DNA of 64,000 bases from SXTU01 sp964496695 (GTDB lineage Bacteria; Verrucomicrobiota; Verrucomicrobiia; Limisphaerales; SXTU01): contig CAZCBE010000004.1 of the NCBI GenBank assembly GCA_964496695.1, forward strand, positions 69,847-133,846. Reading direction: 5' to 3'. Below the pieces are notes generated by a model. The model made no database searches, was not told the DNA's origin, and saw only the letters and a list, made by a program, of their open reading frames with translations. The stretch's first letter is position 1, and each line of letters begins with the position of its first letter. Position numbers and translations under genes: made by a program. Positions 7,610 to 16,283 of this stretch are shown piece after piece.

Positions 7610-8938
7610 TTGTTGCCGCGTGAACCACTGTTGGGTCACTTGAATCAAACCAAGAGTGATCAGTTCTGTGCTCTCAGCGACCACCTGGCGAAGCGTAGAA
7701 AAGCAATTTTGGAGGCCTGGAGAAAGGCGGCCTATGCCGATCCAGAGCAAACCACATCCGACTCGCTCACGCGCGGACAGTTTAACGATCATATTCCTGA
7801 AGTGCTCGACGCGTTTGAGCGGAAACTCCGCTCGCGCCCGGGCAGTGCGAATGCCCAGGCCGCTGACGTCGAGCGGAAACAGGAGGAGGTCAAGCATGGT
7901 CTGCACCGCTGGCAGCAGGGCTACCGCTTGCAGGAGTTGATGCGGGAATGGGGCTGCCTCCAGCTCTGCCTGTTCGATGAACTGCATGCCTTCGCCGCGA
8001 CCCATCCTGGGTTTGAACGGGAGACGCTGATCGAGGCGAACCGCCAGTTGATAACCTTGGTCAACGTCGCGATCAGCGGCAGCACGGCGCAATACCAGCG
8101 CCTCCAGCAGGCAGAGGCGGCCGGGCATGTGGACGATCTCCGGGTGGCGCTCGCCAGCGTCAATGCGATCGAGCAGCGCCGGGCCACCCTCATCCACCAA
8201 GCCGTCCACGATCTTAGCAGCAATGTTTGTGGCGTCAGCGTGGCGGCCACCCTGCTGGGCAGAACAGAGGTGCCGGAAGCCGCGCGTGTGGAATTCGTGA
8301 CTCTGCTCCAGCAGGGCGTTCAAGAGGTCACGGGCATGCTCGGCGAGTTGATGGAACTGGCGCGCCTTGAGGCCGGCCAGGAGCGCCGGGAGATCACCAC
8401 CTTCGCGGTCGCGGCATTGGTCACCGAACTGGGCAACGTCAACCGGCCGTTTGCCCGTGAGCGCGGCCTTTTTCTGAACACCAGCGGCCCGCCCCGGCTT
8501 ACCGTTGAGGGCGATCCGGGCAAGATTCGGCGCTTGTTGCAGAACCTGTTGCTGAACGCGCTCAAATATACCCATCGGGGTGGTGTCACCATGAGCTGGG
8601 GCAAGGAGAAGGACAATTGGTGGCTGATGGTCCAGGACACCGGACCGGGCCTCCTCGCCGGAGCCGGAGCGCAGATGGTTGCGGGCCTGAAAGAAGCCAC
8701 CGCCAGCGCGCGAGAGTCCGACGAGAAGACGGCCGCCACCGAGGGCGAGGTGTCGCATGTGCTGACGCCCGCCCCTGGCGCCTCCAATGACGCCAGGGCT
8801 AGCTATCAACCAGTCGGCGAAGGGATCGGCCTTTCGATTGTGAAACGGCTGTGCGAATTGCTGGATGCAAGCTTGGAGGTGGCGAGTTCGGCGGAAACGG
8901 GCACGACGTTTCGAGTCGTGTTGCCGTGCCGCTACTAG
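7610..8938 (+). CDS. Soluble sensor histidine kinase with RsbRD-like N-terminus
   Basis: 442-residue protein with no membrane segment. Residues about 15-150 (LAKRRKAILEAWRKAA, then SLTRGQFNDHIPEVLDAF) resemble the RsbRD N-terminal sensor domain. A probable H-box AVHDLSSNVCGV puts the His at about residue 200. It is followed by an ATPase domain with LLQNLLLNALKYT, VQDTGPGLL and GIGLSIVKRLCELL. An insert of about 50 residues lies between the G1 and G2 boxes. No ATG is available. The TTG at 7610 has a GAGG Shine-Dalgarno about 8 bases upstream and is the best start. There is no adjacent response regulator, so it is an orphan kinase. Confidence 0.85.
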   Translation: MLPREPLLGHLNQTKSDQFCALSDHLAKRRKAILEAWRKAAYADPEQTTSDSLTRGQFNDHIPEVLDAFERKLRSRPGSANAQAADVERKQEEVKHGLHRWQQGYRLQELMREWGCLQLCLFDELHAFAATHPGFERETLIEANRQLITLVNVAISGSTAQYQRLQQAEAAGHVDDLRVALASVNAIEQRRATLIHQAVHDLSSNVCGVSVAATLLGRTEVPEAARVEFVTLLQQGVQEVTGMLGELMELARLEAGQERREITTFAVAALVTELGNVNRPFARERGLFLNTSGPPRLTVEGDPGKIRRLLQNLLLNALKYTHRGGVTMSWGKEKDNWWLMVQDTGPGLLAGAGAQMVAGLKEATASARESDEKTAATEGEVSHVLTPAPGASNDARASYQPVGEGIGLSIVKRLCELLDASLEVASSAETGTTFRVVLPCRY

Positions 8939-9024
8939 CCTTGCCACCCGCGTCCGGCGGTGTGCGTCGGCAGCGCTTCCCGGAGCCCGCTGAATAGTCC
9001 TCCCGGCCTGCCAGTCCGCTTTGC

Positions 9025-11364
9025 ATGTTCGTTGGTCTTTCGTTCGTTCACCACCGCGCGGCCTGGGTCGCGGCGGCATTGCTGGCTTTTGCAGTTTCGT
9101 CTCCCGCAGCCGCGCCGGACTTCAAGGGCACCGCCGTCTCGTTCATGAAGAAGCACTGCTTCGAGTGCCATGGTGAAAAGTCCACGAAAGCCGACCTGGA
9201 CCTGACCAAATACAAGGACGAGGCGAACATCCTCAAGGAGCACAAGTTCTGGAAAAGCGTCCTGCATCAAGTCAACACCGGCGAGATGCCGCCCAAGAAG
9301 AAGCCGCAGCCCACGCCGCAGGAACTCACAGCCTTCAACAATGCCATCGAGAACGCCTTCACCGTGGCCGAGAAGAACGCCAAGCCCGATCCCGGCCGCG
9401 TCACCATCCGCCGGCTCAACCGCACCGAATACAACAACACCGTCCGCGACCTCGTGAGCGTGGACTACAATGCCGCCGAGGATTTCCCGGCGGACGACAT
9501 TGGCCACGGCTTCGACAACATCGGGGACGTGCTCTCCATCTCACCGGTGCATCTGGAGCGCTATCTCGCCGCGGCCGAGAGCGTCGCCCTGCGGGCCATC
9601 GTCCTGAAACCCGAGAAGGCGCCGGCCCGCACGCAGTCCAGCAAGTATCTGTCGCCGGGCGGCAATTTCACCGCGCGTTTCCGCCCCTTGGAGAAGGTGG
9701 ACAAGCTTTACACTACGTTCGGCCTCACCATGCCGGGTGAGTTCAAGTTCAACGCCAAGGTTTACGGCCTCGCGGCCACGGGCAAGGACCCCGTCCGGAT
9801 GATGATGATCGTGGATGGCAAGGAGCTGAAGGAGGTTGAGGTCGCGGGCTCGGACAAGTCGCCCCAGACCCACAGCGTCACGCTGCGCCTGCCGGTCGGC
9901 AATCATGACTTCGCCGTCAAATTCCTCAATCCTTCCGAGGCCGGTGAACTGCCGCGCACGCTCTTCGTCGAGTGGCTGCAGGTGGAAGGCCCGGCGGACA
10001 CCCGGCCGGAGTTCCAGCAGGCCGTGCATGCGCGCTTCGCCACCACGGCGAAGGACAGCCGGACGCGCGAGTTCGCCAAATGGTTTGTCACCCGCGCCTT
10101 CCGTCGTCCCGCCACCCCGGCGGAACTGGACCGCTATGTGAAGGTGGCTGAGGCGGCGGAAGCCGCCACCGGGAATTGGGACGGCGGTCTCCAGCAGATG
10201 GTGAAGATTGTCCTCTGCTCGCCCAAGTTCCTCTTTCGCGTCGAGCTGGATTCGCTGCCCCGGTATCCCGGCGCGCATCCGATTGACGAACACCAGCTTG
10301 CCTCGCGCCTGAGCTACTTCCTCTGGAGCACGATGCCGGACGAGGAGTTGCTCACTCTCGCCGCCAAGAACCAGCTCACGCCCAACCTAGAGGCCCAGGT
10401 CCAGCGGATGTTGAAAGACCCGCGCGCCGAGTCGCTCACGACGAATTTCGCCATGCAATGGCTGCAGCTCCAGCGGCTCCAGACCTTCGCGCCGGACAGC
10501 AAGCTCTTCCCGGGCTTCGACGAGCGCCTGCGCCGGGCGATGTCCCGGGAGACGGAGTTGTTCTTCGGCGAGATTGTCCGCGAGAACCGGAGCGTGCTGG
10601 ACTTGATTGACGCGGACTTTACCTATCTCAACGAGGCGCTGGCCAAGCACTACGGCATCGCCGACACCGCCGGGAACCCGCTTTATCAGAAGAAGACGCA
10701 GGCTGCGGGGAAGGCCATCCCGCGCAACGAATTCGTTCGGGTCTCGTTGGCGGGCAAGGAACGCGGCGGCCTCCTCACCCAGGCTGGCATCCTAACGGTC
10801 ACCTCGAACCCCACGCGCACCTCGCCGGTGAAGCGGGGCAAGTGGGTGCTGGAACAAATCCTCGGCACCCCGCCGCCGCCGCCGCCGCCTGATGTGCCGG
10901 AACTGGAAAACCAGAAGAAGCTGACCGGCACGCTGCGCCAGCGCATGGAGCAGCATCGTGAAAACCCGAGCTGTGCCGGCTGCCACCGGCAGATGGACGC
11001 GCTGGGCTTCGCGTTCGAGAACTTCGACGCCATCGGCCGCTTCCGCGACAAGACCGATGAAGGGGCCATTGACCCTTCGGGCACACTGCCCGACGGCAAG
11101 TCATTCAAAGGCCCGGGCGAACTGAAGGCCATCCTCAAGGACAAGAAGGAACTCGTGGTCCGCAACCTTGCGGAGAAGCTCCTTACCTACGGCATCGGGC
11201 GTGGCCTGGAGTTCTACGACAACCGCTCGCTCAACCAGATCTGCGACCAGACCAGCGCCGCCGGCTACCGCTTCTCCGCCCTCATTACGGCCATCGTGAA
11301 GAGCGACCCCTTCCGCCTCCGCCGCGGCACCGAACTGGTGAAACAGCAGGAAGGATCGGAGTAG
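9025..11364 (+). CDS. Secreted DUF1592-family c-type cytochrome (PSCyt1/DUF1587/1595/1592/1588/1585)
   Basis: 779-residue exported protein with a signal peptide (about residues 1-30, ending SSPAAA). A first haem site CFECHG follows at residues 45-50. The order is the family's usual one: DUF1587 (RRLNRTEYNNTVRDL), DUF1595 (WFVTRAFRRPATPAELDRY), DUF1592 (LASRLSYFLWSTMPDEELL), DUF1588 (GGLLTQAGILTVTSNPTRTSPVKRG) and DUF1585 (VRNLAEKLLTYGIGRGLEFYD). A second CxxCH (CAGCH) sits near residue 650, between DUF1588 and DUF1585. Such proteins are abundant in Planctomycetes and Verrucomicrobia and are thought to be periplasmic redox proteins. Many are paired with a DUF1552 gene; none is visible next to this one. 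The exact function is not established. Confidence 0.93.
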   Translation: MFVGLSFVHHRAAWVAAALLAFAVSSPAAAPDFKGTAVSFMKKHCFECHGEKSTKADLDLTKYKDEANILKEHKFWKSVLHQVNTGEMPPKKKPQPTPQELTAFNNAIENAFTVAEKNAKPDPGRVTIRRLNRTEYNNTVRDLVSVDYNAAEDFPADDIGHGFDNIGDVLSISPVHLERYLAAAESVALRAIVLKPEKAPARTQSSKYLSPGGNFTARFRPLEKVDKLYTTFGLTMPGEFKFNAKVYGLAATGKDPVRMMMIVDGKELKEVEVAGSDKSPQTHSVTLRLPVGNHDFAVKFLNPSEAGELPRTLFVEWLQVEGPADTRPEFQQAVHARFATTAKDSRTREFAKWFVTRAFRRPATPAELDRYVKVAEAAEAATGNWDGGLQQMVKIVLCSPKFLFRVELDSLPRYPGAHPIDEHQLASRLSYFLWSTMPDEELLTLAAKNQLTPNLEAQVQRMLKDPRAESLTTNFAMQWLQLQRLQTFAPDSKLFPGFDERLRRAMSRETELFFGEIVRENRSVLDLIDADFTYLNEALAKHYGIADTAGNPLYQKKTQAAGKAIPRNEFVRVSLAGKERGGLLTQAGILTVTSNPTRTSPVKRGKWVLEQILGTPPPPPPPDVPELENQKKLTGTLRQRMEQHRENPSCAGCHRQMDALGFAFENFDAIGRFRDKTDEGAIDPSGTLPDGKSFKGPGELKAILKDKKELVVRNLAEKLLTYGIGRGLEFYDNRSLNQICDQTSAAGYRFSALITAIVKSDPFRLRRGTELVKQQEGSE

Positions 11365-11544
11365 CCCGCGAAACACGCGAAAGACGCAGAAAGCGAAATC
11401 AGACAAATTGGGTCGGAGAGATTTTCGGCCATGTCCCCATTTTTCTGACCCTTGGCCGTTCTACCTGAGATACGGTGGCAACTCTTTGTCCGTCCCGAAT
11501 CTTTGGGTCATTACTTTTCGCGTCATTTCGCGTGTTTAGCGGGC
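11364..11544. repeat. Inverted repeat of AAACACGCGAAA type
   Basis: The left arm (11364-11397, CCCGCGAAACACGCGAAAG core) is matched on the opposite strand by the right arm (11514-11544, TTTCGCGTGTTTAGCGGG core). Between them is a non-coding spacer with a GGCCATGTCCCCATTTTT word. That word resembles sequence near REP-associated transposases in other genomes, a comparison from memory. No gene is present. The element separates the cytochrome gene from the glycosyltransferase gene. Confidence 0.6.
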
Positions 11545-11625
11545 ACCTCCTCCACTTCCTGACTTCCCATCCCTCCGCTGCGCGGCTAACCATTCCGCGC
11601 TTGCAGCGAACTGACTGACGACACC

Positions 11626-12600
11626 ATGCCGGACTCCTCCCTGCCCACTATTTCAGTGGTGATGCCGAACTACAATCACGGCAAATACCTTTCCACGTCG
11701 CTGCCCGCCATTCTCAACCAGTCCGTGCCCCCGCTGGAGATCATCATCATTGATGACTGCTCCACGGACAACAGTTGGGAGATCATCCAGGATTACGCGA
11801 AGAAATACCCGGTCATCAAGGCCATCAAGAACGAGAAGAACCTCGGCGTCATCGCCAACAGCAACAAGGGCGTGGCCTTGGCGAAAGGGGACTACCTGCA
11901 TCTCGGCTCGGCGGACGATGAGATTTACCCCGGCCTGTTTGAGAAATCCCTGCGCCTGCTCCAGCAGCATCCCCAGGCGGCGTATTGCTGCACCATCGGC
12001 GACTGGCATGAACTCGCTTCCGGCTTCAACTGGCATGTCGCCGTCGGCATGGCGGACACGGCCTGCTACCTCTCGCCGGAGCGGATGGTCGAGCTGGAGC
12101 GGCAGAGCAAGTTCTTCATCGCCAGCCACACGACGGTCTTGAAGCGGGCGGCGTTTCTGGAGGTGGGTGGCTTTATCCCGGAACTCAAGTGGCACACCGA
12201 CTGGTTCGCGCTCTACGCTTCCGGATTCCGTCATGGCATCTGCTACGTGCCCGAGCCGCTCGCGCGCTTCAACATCTTCCAGACCTCCTACTACAAGTCC
12301 GGCCGACGAGACGAGACGGCGCACCGCGCGGTCCTGCAGGGGATGCTCGACCGGCTCGCCAGCCCGGAGTTCGCCACCGAGGCGGAATACATCCGGCAGG
12401 GCGGCTCACTGTTCCAGTTCGCCGGTCCGATGCGCCAGCTCCTGCGGCAGGATGCGCGCTTCAAGAACTACCTGACCTCGCTGCTGCTGCGCCGCAGCTA
12501 CTGGCACAGCTTCAAGCTCGCCGTGAAAGACCACCTGCCCGTGTGGGCCGCGAACATTTACTTCCGGGTGGCGGGGTATCGGGCGCCGAAGGTGAAATGA
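11626..12600 (+). CDS. Family 2 glycosyltransferase
   Basis: 324-residue GT-A-fold transferase. The N-terminus ISVVMPNYNHGKYLSTSL and the strand IIIIDDCSTDNSW are classical GT2 nucleotide-sugar-binding elements. The metal-binding acidic motif is GSADDEIYPG at about residues 94-103. The acceptor-side region includes WHTDWFALYASGF. The C-terminal 80 residues (LLRQDARFKNYLTSLLLRRSYW) are basic and amphipathic, with no clear membrane helix. The donor and acceptor sugars cannot be told from sequence. It stands alone, with no polysaccharide cluster around it. The ATG at 11626 is just upstream of the first beta strand. Confidence 0.9.
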   Translation: MPDSSLPTISVVMPNYNHGKYLSTSLPAILNQSVPPLEIIIIDDCSTDNSWEIIQDYAKKYPVIKAIKNEKNLGVIANSNKGVALAKGDYLHLGSADDEIYPGLFEKSLRLLQQHPQAAYCCTIGDWHELASGFNWHVAVGMADTACYLSPERMVELERQSKFFIASHTTVLKRAAFLEVGGFIPELKWHTDWFALYASGFRHGICYVPEPLARFNIFQTSYYKSGRRDETAHRAVLQGMLDRLASPEFATEAEYIRQGGSLFQFAGPMRQLLRQDARFKNYLTSLLLRRSYWHSFKLAVKDHLPVWAANIYFRVAGYRAPKVK

Positions 12601-12621
12601 CGGGGCAGGTTATCGCTTGAT

Positions 12622-12662
12622 TTGACGCAAAGGCGCGAAGACGCAAAGCGGCTAACGGAGGA
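12622..12662. repeat. Left copy of the repeat flanking the TIR gene
   Basis: Contains GCGCGAAGACGCAAAG followed by CTAACGGAGGAG. A related sequence in the opposite orientation lies at 13941-13968 (CTTTGCGTCTTCGCG and CGTTAG). The stop codon of the TIR gene (TAG, 12652-12654) is inside this copy. Confidence 0.6.
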
Positions 12663-13872
12663 GTGAGGGCGGCGGCTGGGGACGGGCTTGCGGGTCCGCG
12701 CGGAGGGCGAGCACCACGCGGTCCAGCTCGGCGGAGAAGCTGGTGGAGTTTGGCTGCCAGCCTTTGAAGTCGGCCGCGAGCCGCTCGCACAACTGCTGCC
12801 GCTTGCCACTTTGGTATTGGTTGCTGAAGAGGTGCCCGTCCAAATCCAACGGGAGCAGCAGGTTTATCTTCTCGTTGCGCTTTTGCATGAGTTTGCGCTC
12901 CTCGTCGAAGACCGTAGCGATTTCGTTGTCCACCCACCAACTGGTCAGTGAGGGCTGTGAGGCGCAGAGCAGGAATTTGTCATATTGGCGGATGCCCCGG
13001 TCCACTCCGTGGTAGATGTCATCGCCGGGCAGCAACTGCTTCTCATCCAGCCAGCAGCGGATGCCACGCGCCTGCAACTGATCGTGAAGCCACCGCGCAA
13101 AAGGCTTGTCCACATGGCTGTGGCTGATGAAGCAAGAGTAGTAGGTAAAAGGGTTCGTGGTGAGCTTGTTCGCAATCGCGTAGGTGATGTCGGTGATCTG
13201 CCCGTTGGACATACCCGGTTGGCAAAGTCTCGCTGCTTCGATTTGCCAGTCGGACCAGCCGCAACCGCGAAGGAAGGGTCCATGCAATATGCCAGACCGC
13301 TCGACGGTGCGAAAATCGAGGACGCTGGGACCGATGTGATTACATTGATCCAGACCTCGTGTCTCAGTTAAATCCGTGTTTCCAAACACAGTTTCACTCA
13401 ATACGGCGTTGTTGATGATTGTCCCCCTGAGCACAGTATTTGTGAGGTTAGCCCGATGAAGTTTAGCATCCGTCAGATCTGACCCGCTGAGGTTAGCGTT
13501 ATAGCAGTCGGCCCCTCCGAGATTTGCCCCAGTGAGGATAGCCGCTTGGAGTTCCACAGACGTTAGTCGTGCACAAAGCAGATTCGTGCCTTTGAGGTTT
13601 GCACGACGAAGCGATGATGCGACAAAACTGGCATCCTCAAGGTTCGCACCTTCAAGGTTCACATCGTCCAGCGACATCCAATTGAAATCTATACCCACTA
13701 GGTTCGCACCACGCAGAGCTGCTCCTCGCAAGTCAGGTTTACTGCCCAGGGATTTCCACGCGTTCCAAGCTTCTGTTCCCCATCGGATAATTTTCAGATG
13801 TTCCTCGTTGGCATGACTTTGTCCTGAGTTCGTTATGCAGTCCCAGATTGTCCAGTCGCAACCGCAGGCCAA
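12652..13872 (-). CDS. Pentapeptide-repeat protein with C-terminal TIR domain
   Basis: 406-residue soluble protein. Residues about 45-180 are pentapeptide repeats of the A(N/D)LXX type (DLRGAALRGANLVG, ANLKGTNL, ANLTNTVL), which fold as a right-handed quadrilateral helix. A short linker leads to a TIR domain (about 240-370): YYSCFISHSHVDKPFARWLHDQL, then GIRCWLDEKQLLPGD, then SWWVDNEIATVFDEE. E317 is in the place of the catalytic glutamate of NAD-cleaving TIR domains. Bacterial TIR proteins often act in anti-phage defence by depleting NAD or making signalling nucleotides; that role is inferred here. No ATG lies near the 5' end. The TTG at 13872 is the assumed start, though the frame stays open a little further upstream. 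The gene is enclosed by inverted repeats and its stop lies in one, suggesting acquisition as a cassette. Confidence 0.88.
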   Translation of the reverse strand: MACGCDWTIWDCITNSGQSHANEEHLKIIRWGTEAWNAWKSLGSKPDLRGAALRGANLVGIDFNWMSLDDVNLEGANLEDASFVASSLRRANLKGTNLLCARLTSVELQAAILTGANLGGADCYNANLSGSDLTDAKLHRANLTNTVLRGTIINNAVLSETVFGNTDLTETRGLDQCNHIGPSVLDFRTVERSGILHGPFLRGCGWSDWQIEAARLCQPGMSNGQITDITYAIANKLTTNPFTYYSCFISHSHVDKPFARWLHDQLQARGIRCWLDEKQLLPGDDIYHGVDRGIRQYDKFLLCASQPSLTSWWVDNEIATVFDEERKLMQKRNEKINLLLPLDLDGHLFSNQYQSGKRQQLCERLAADFKGWQPNSTSFSAELDRVVLALRADPQARPQPPPSLLR

Positions 13873-13940
13873 GCTTGATGCAGCGAGATTACAAATCCTT
13901 CCGTCCCAGACGAGGAAGTTTTGGGCCTACCTTGCTGTTG

Positions 13941-13968
13941 TCCTTTGCGTCTTCGCGTCCTTCGTTAG
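13941..13968. repeat. Right copy of the repeat flanking the TIR gene
   Basis: The reverse complement carries CTAACGAAGG and ACGCGAAGACGCAAAG, shared with 12622-12662. It sits between the TIR gene start and the stop of the protease gene. Confidence 0.6.
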
Positions 13969-13982
13969 AAAACGCTGCGGCC

Positions 13983-16274
13983 TCACCGCAGCGACCGCAG
14001 CAACTGCTCCACCCGGTCCAGATCAATGCCGCGTGGCCGATTCTCCAGCAGCCAGAGCAGGTCGAGGCGACCCCCTTCTTGATCCTCGTTTTGCAGGCGC
14101 AGGAGCGCGCGACCGATGCGGTCGCCGGGAGACTCGGGGGACAGGGCGACAATCAGTTCCTGATAGCGGAGCATCGCGGCGTGGTCGCTGGTCTGGCGGG
14201 CGGCGGACAGGAGATTGCGCAACATGCGGACGATGATCGCGCGCTTGGTGGCAGGCTGGAGATCCTCGTCGGTGAACTGCGTGGAACGTGCCGGCGGGAG
14301 AATCGCCCCGCCGTCGAACACATCAATGAGCTGGCGCTCACCCTTCGTCGGCGTGTGCAGCACCATGAAGTGCCCCGGCACCGGCGCGCCGGTCACAGTT
14401 TCCAAGCCGATGCGCCGGGCCAGTTCGAGGAACACGACCGAGAGCGTGATGGGGATGCCCTCGCGGTCATCGAGCACTTCATTGATGTAGCTGTTGGCCC
14501 GGTTCCCGTAGTCGCTGCGGCTGCCGTGGAATCCGTTCTCCTCAAACAGGAATTTCTTCAGGGCCTTGAGCTTCGCCTCGTCATCCGGCATGGCGGCGAG
14601 CTGACAGGTGATGTCCCGGGCCATGTCGTCGAGCTGGCGGCGGTAGGCGCCGAGATCGAGTTCCTCGTTGTCCAGCTTGGCGAGCAGCAGCGCCGCGTGG
14701 AAGAGGTCAATCTTGATTTCCGGCTGGTCCAGTTCACGCAGGATGGCGGCTTCGACCTCGCGCCGATGGACCGTGCGGGCGAGCTTGCGAAGCTGGCCCA
14801 CTTCCTTCTCCAGCCGGTCCGCGCGCGCGATGAGCACGGCGCGGCTGGCGGCGGCATTGGTCTGAAGCGAGGCGACGAGCCGTTCATCGGGCGTTGTGGT
14901 GAGGGATTCGATCTTCTGCAGAATGTCCTGCTCTAGCTTGGCCGTGGATTGAAGCGACGGGATGGTCTGGGCGACCTGGAAGTTTTTGAACGAAGCCTTC
15001 GTGTCGCGGAACTTGGCCAGGCCGACTTTACCGGTGCGCAGCTCCTTGTCGTCCGACTCGATGGTGAGCTGGTCGTTCACGTAGCACAGCAAGCGGTCCT
15101 TCTCGACGCGCACCTTGATCGTGTTCCACTCCCCCGGACGATAGTGCGGTGAGGGCACGGTCTTGATGATCGCCCAGGAATAGACCGTTGGGCCGTCGAA
15201 GCGCGTGAGGCGGAGCTGTCCGGCAGTGGGATAGAAGCCGTAATGCAGGTCGCCGCCATCGGCGGAGAAGATCAGGCCCGCCGCACCGCCTTCGCTCTCC
15301 AGCTTCACGGTCACCGCGATTTCGTAAGGGACCGCCGGCACGTCGCGCTGATTCAGGCAGAGCGCCCGGCCACCGAAGCCCTTGCCGGTGCCTTCGACCG
15401 AGATGCGTCCGGCCTTCTGCGTCCAGCGTGCGCCCAGGAGCGGCTGCCACTCGCGCGGGTTCAGGTTGCCGATGGTGAGCCAGCGCGCGATGGGCACGGG
15501 GTTGGGTTTGCCGAGGAGGGGCTTGAGCGCGTTGATGGGCATCGCGAAGCCGAGGTTCTCAGTCAGCGCGGACTTGAGGGTGAGCACTCCATGAACTCGG
15601 CCTTGCATGTCCAGCAAGGGGCCGCCGCTGTTGCCTGGCTCGATGGGGATGGCAAGCTGGATCATCTCATCAGCGATCAGGTCACCGGCCTTCACCTCGC
15701 GGCGGGCGGAGACAACGCCGGAGACGACGCTGAAGTCGAGGCCGCGCGGATTGCCCATGGCGACGATGGCCGCGCCTTGCTCCAGCGAGTCGGAGTCGCC
15801 GAGGGGCAGGGCAGGGAGGTCCTTGGCCTCGATGCGGATGAGCGCGAGATCCGAGCGGCGGTTCCAGGCGTAAACTTCTGTCACGTCAAATTTCCTGCCG
15901 TCCGCGAACTGCACGGCGATTGGGCGCGCCTCGCCGATGACGTGGAGCGAAGTGGCGATCAGGCCGTCCGGAGCAACGACGAACCCCGAGCCGGTGCCTT
16001 CCACGGAGCCATCGCGTCCGGTGAAGGTGACGGTGACGAGGGAGGGTTTTACGCGCGCCGCGATTTCCTTGACCGTAAAGGCGGGTGCGTTGGTCGCCAC
16101 GGGCGTGGACTTCGCGGCGGGTTTGCTGCTCTTGGGCTGCTTGGTGAGCAGTGCGCCAGGCTTGTCCTGGGCCAGCAGGGCGCAGCTCAGCGAGAGTGCG
16201 GCGGCCGCGACGCCCGGGAAGCGCAGCCAGCGAAGTGGACCGGTGGGGCGAGGTCGGCGTGAGCAGTCAGTCAC
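13983..16274 (-). CDS. Exported HtrA-type serine protease fused to a SirB1/transglutaminase-like domain
   Basis: 763-residue exported protein. A signal segment (about 20-36, ending ALLAQD) is followed by a linker. The trypsin-like protease domain (about 65-255) carries H111 (TSLHVIG), D142 (RRSDLALIRI) and S216 (EPGNSGGPLL), a complete triad. No PDZ domain follows. Residues about 275-440 look like a concanavalin-type DUF1080/LamG sheet (GLIFSADGGDLHYGFYP, then GEWNTIKVRVEKDRLLCYVN). A helical linker precedes a SirB1/Transglut_core2 domain at about 545-700: GFHGSRSDYGNRANSYINEVL, then GIPITLSVVFLELARRIGL, then PVPGHFMVLH. A TPR-like tail (about 695-763) follows, as in SirB1 proteins. The start is a GTG at 16274, only 9 bases from a possible divergent clpS start. 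The combination is unusual; its substrate is unknown. Confidence 0.88.
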   Translation of the reverse strand: MTDCSRRPRPTGPLRWLRFPGVAAAALSLSCALLAQDKPGALLTKQPKSSKPAAKSTPVATNAPAFTVKEIAARVKPSLVTVTFTGRDGSVEGTGSGFVVAPDGLIATSLHVIGEARPIAVQFADGRKFDVTEVYAWNRRSDLALIRIEAKDLPALPLGDSDSLEQGAAIVAMGNPRGLDFSVVSGVVSARREVKAGDLIADEMIQLAIPIEPGNSGGPLLDMQGRVHGVLTLKSALTENLGFAMPINALKPLLGKPNPVPIARWLTIGNLNPREWQPLLGARWTQKAGRISVEGTGKGFGGRALCLNQRDVPAVPYEIAVTVKLESEGGAAGLIFSADGGDLHYGFYPTAGQLRLTRFDGPTVYSWAIIKTVPSPHYRPGEWNTIKVRVEKDRLLCYVNDQLTIESDDKELRTGKVGLAKFRDTKASFKNFQVAQTIPSLQSTAKLEQDILQKIESLTTTPDERLVASLQTNAAASRAVLIARADRLEKEVGQLRKLARTVHRREVEAAILRELDQPEIKIDLFHAALLLAKLDNEELDLGAYRRQLDDMARDITCQLAAMPDDEAKLKALKKFLFEENGFHGSRSDYGNRANSYINEVLDDREGIPITLSVVFLELARRIGLETVTGAPVPGHFMVLHTPTKGERQLIDVFDGGAILPPARSTQFTDEDLQPATKRAIIVRMLRNLLSAARQTSDHAAMLRYQELIVALSPESPGDRIGRALLRLQNEDQEGGRLDLLWLLENRPRGIDLDRVEQLLRSLR

Positions 16275-16283
16275 AGTGCTTGG

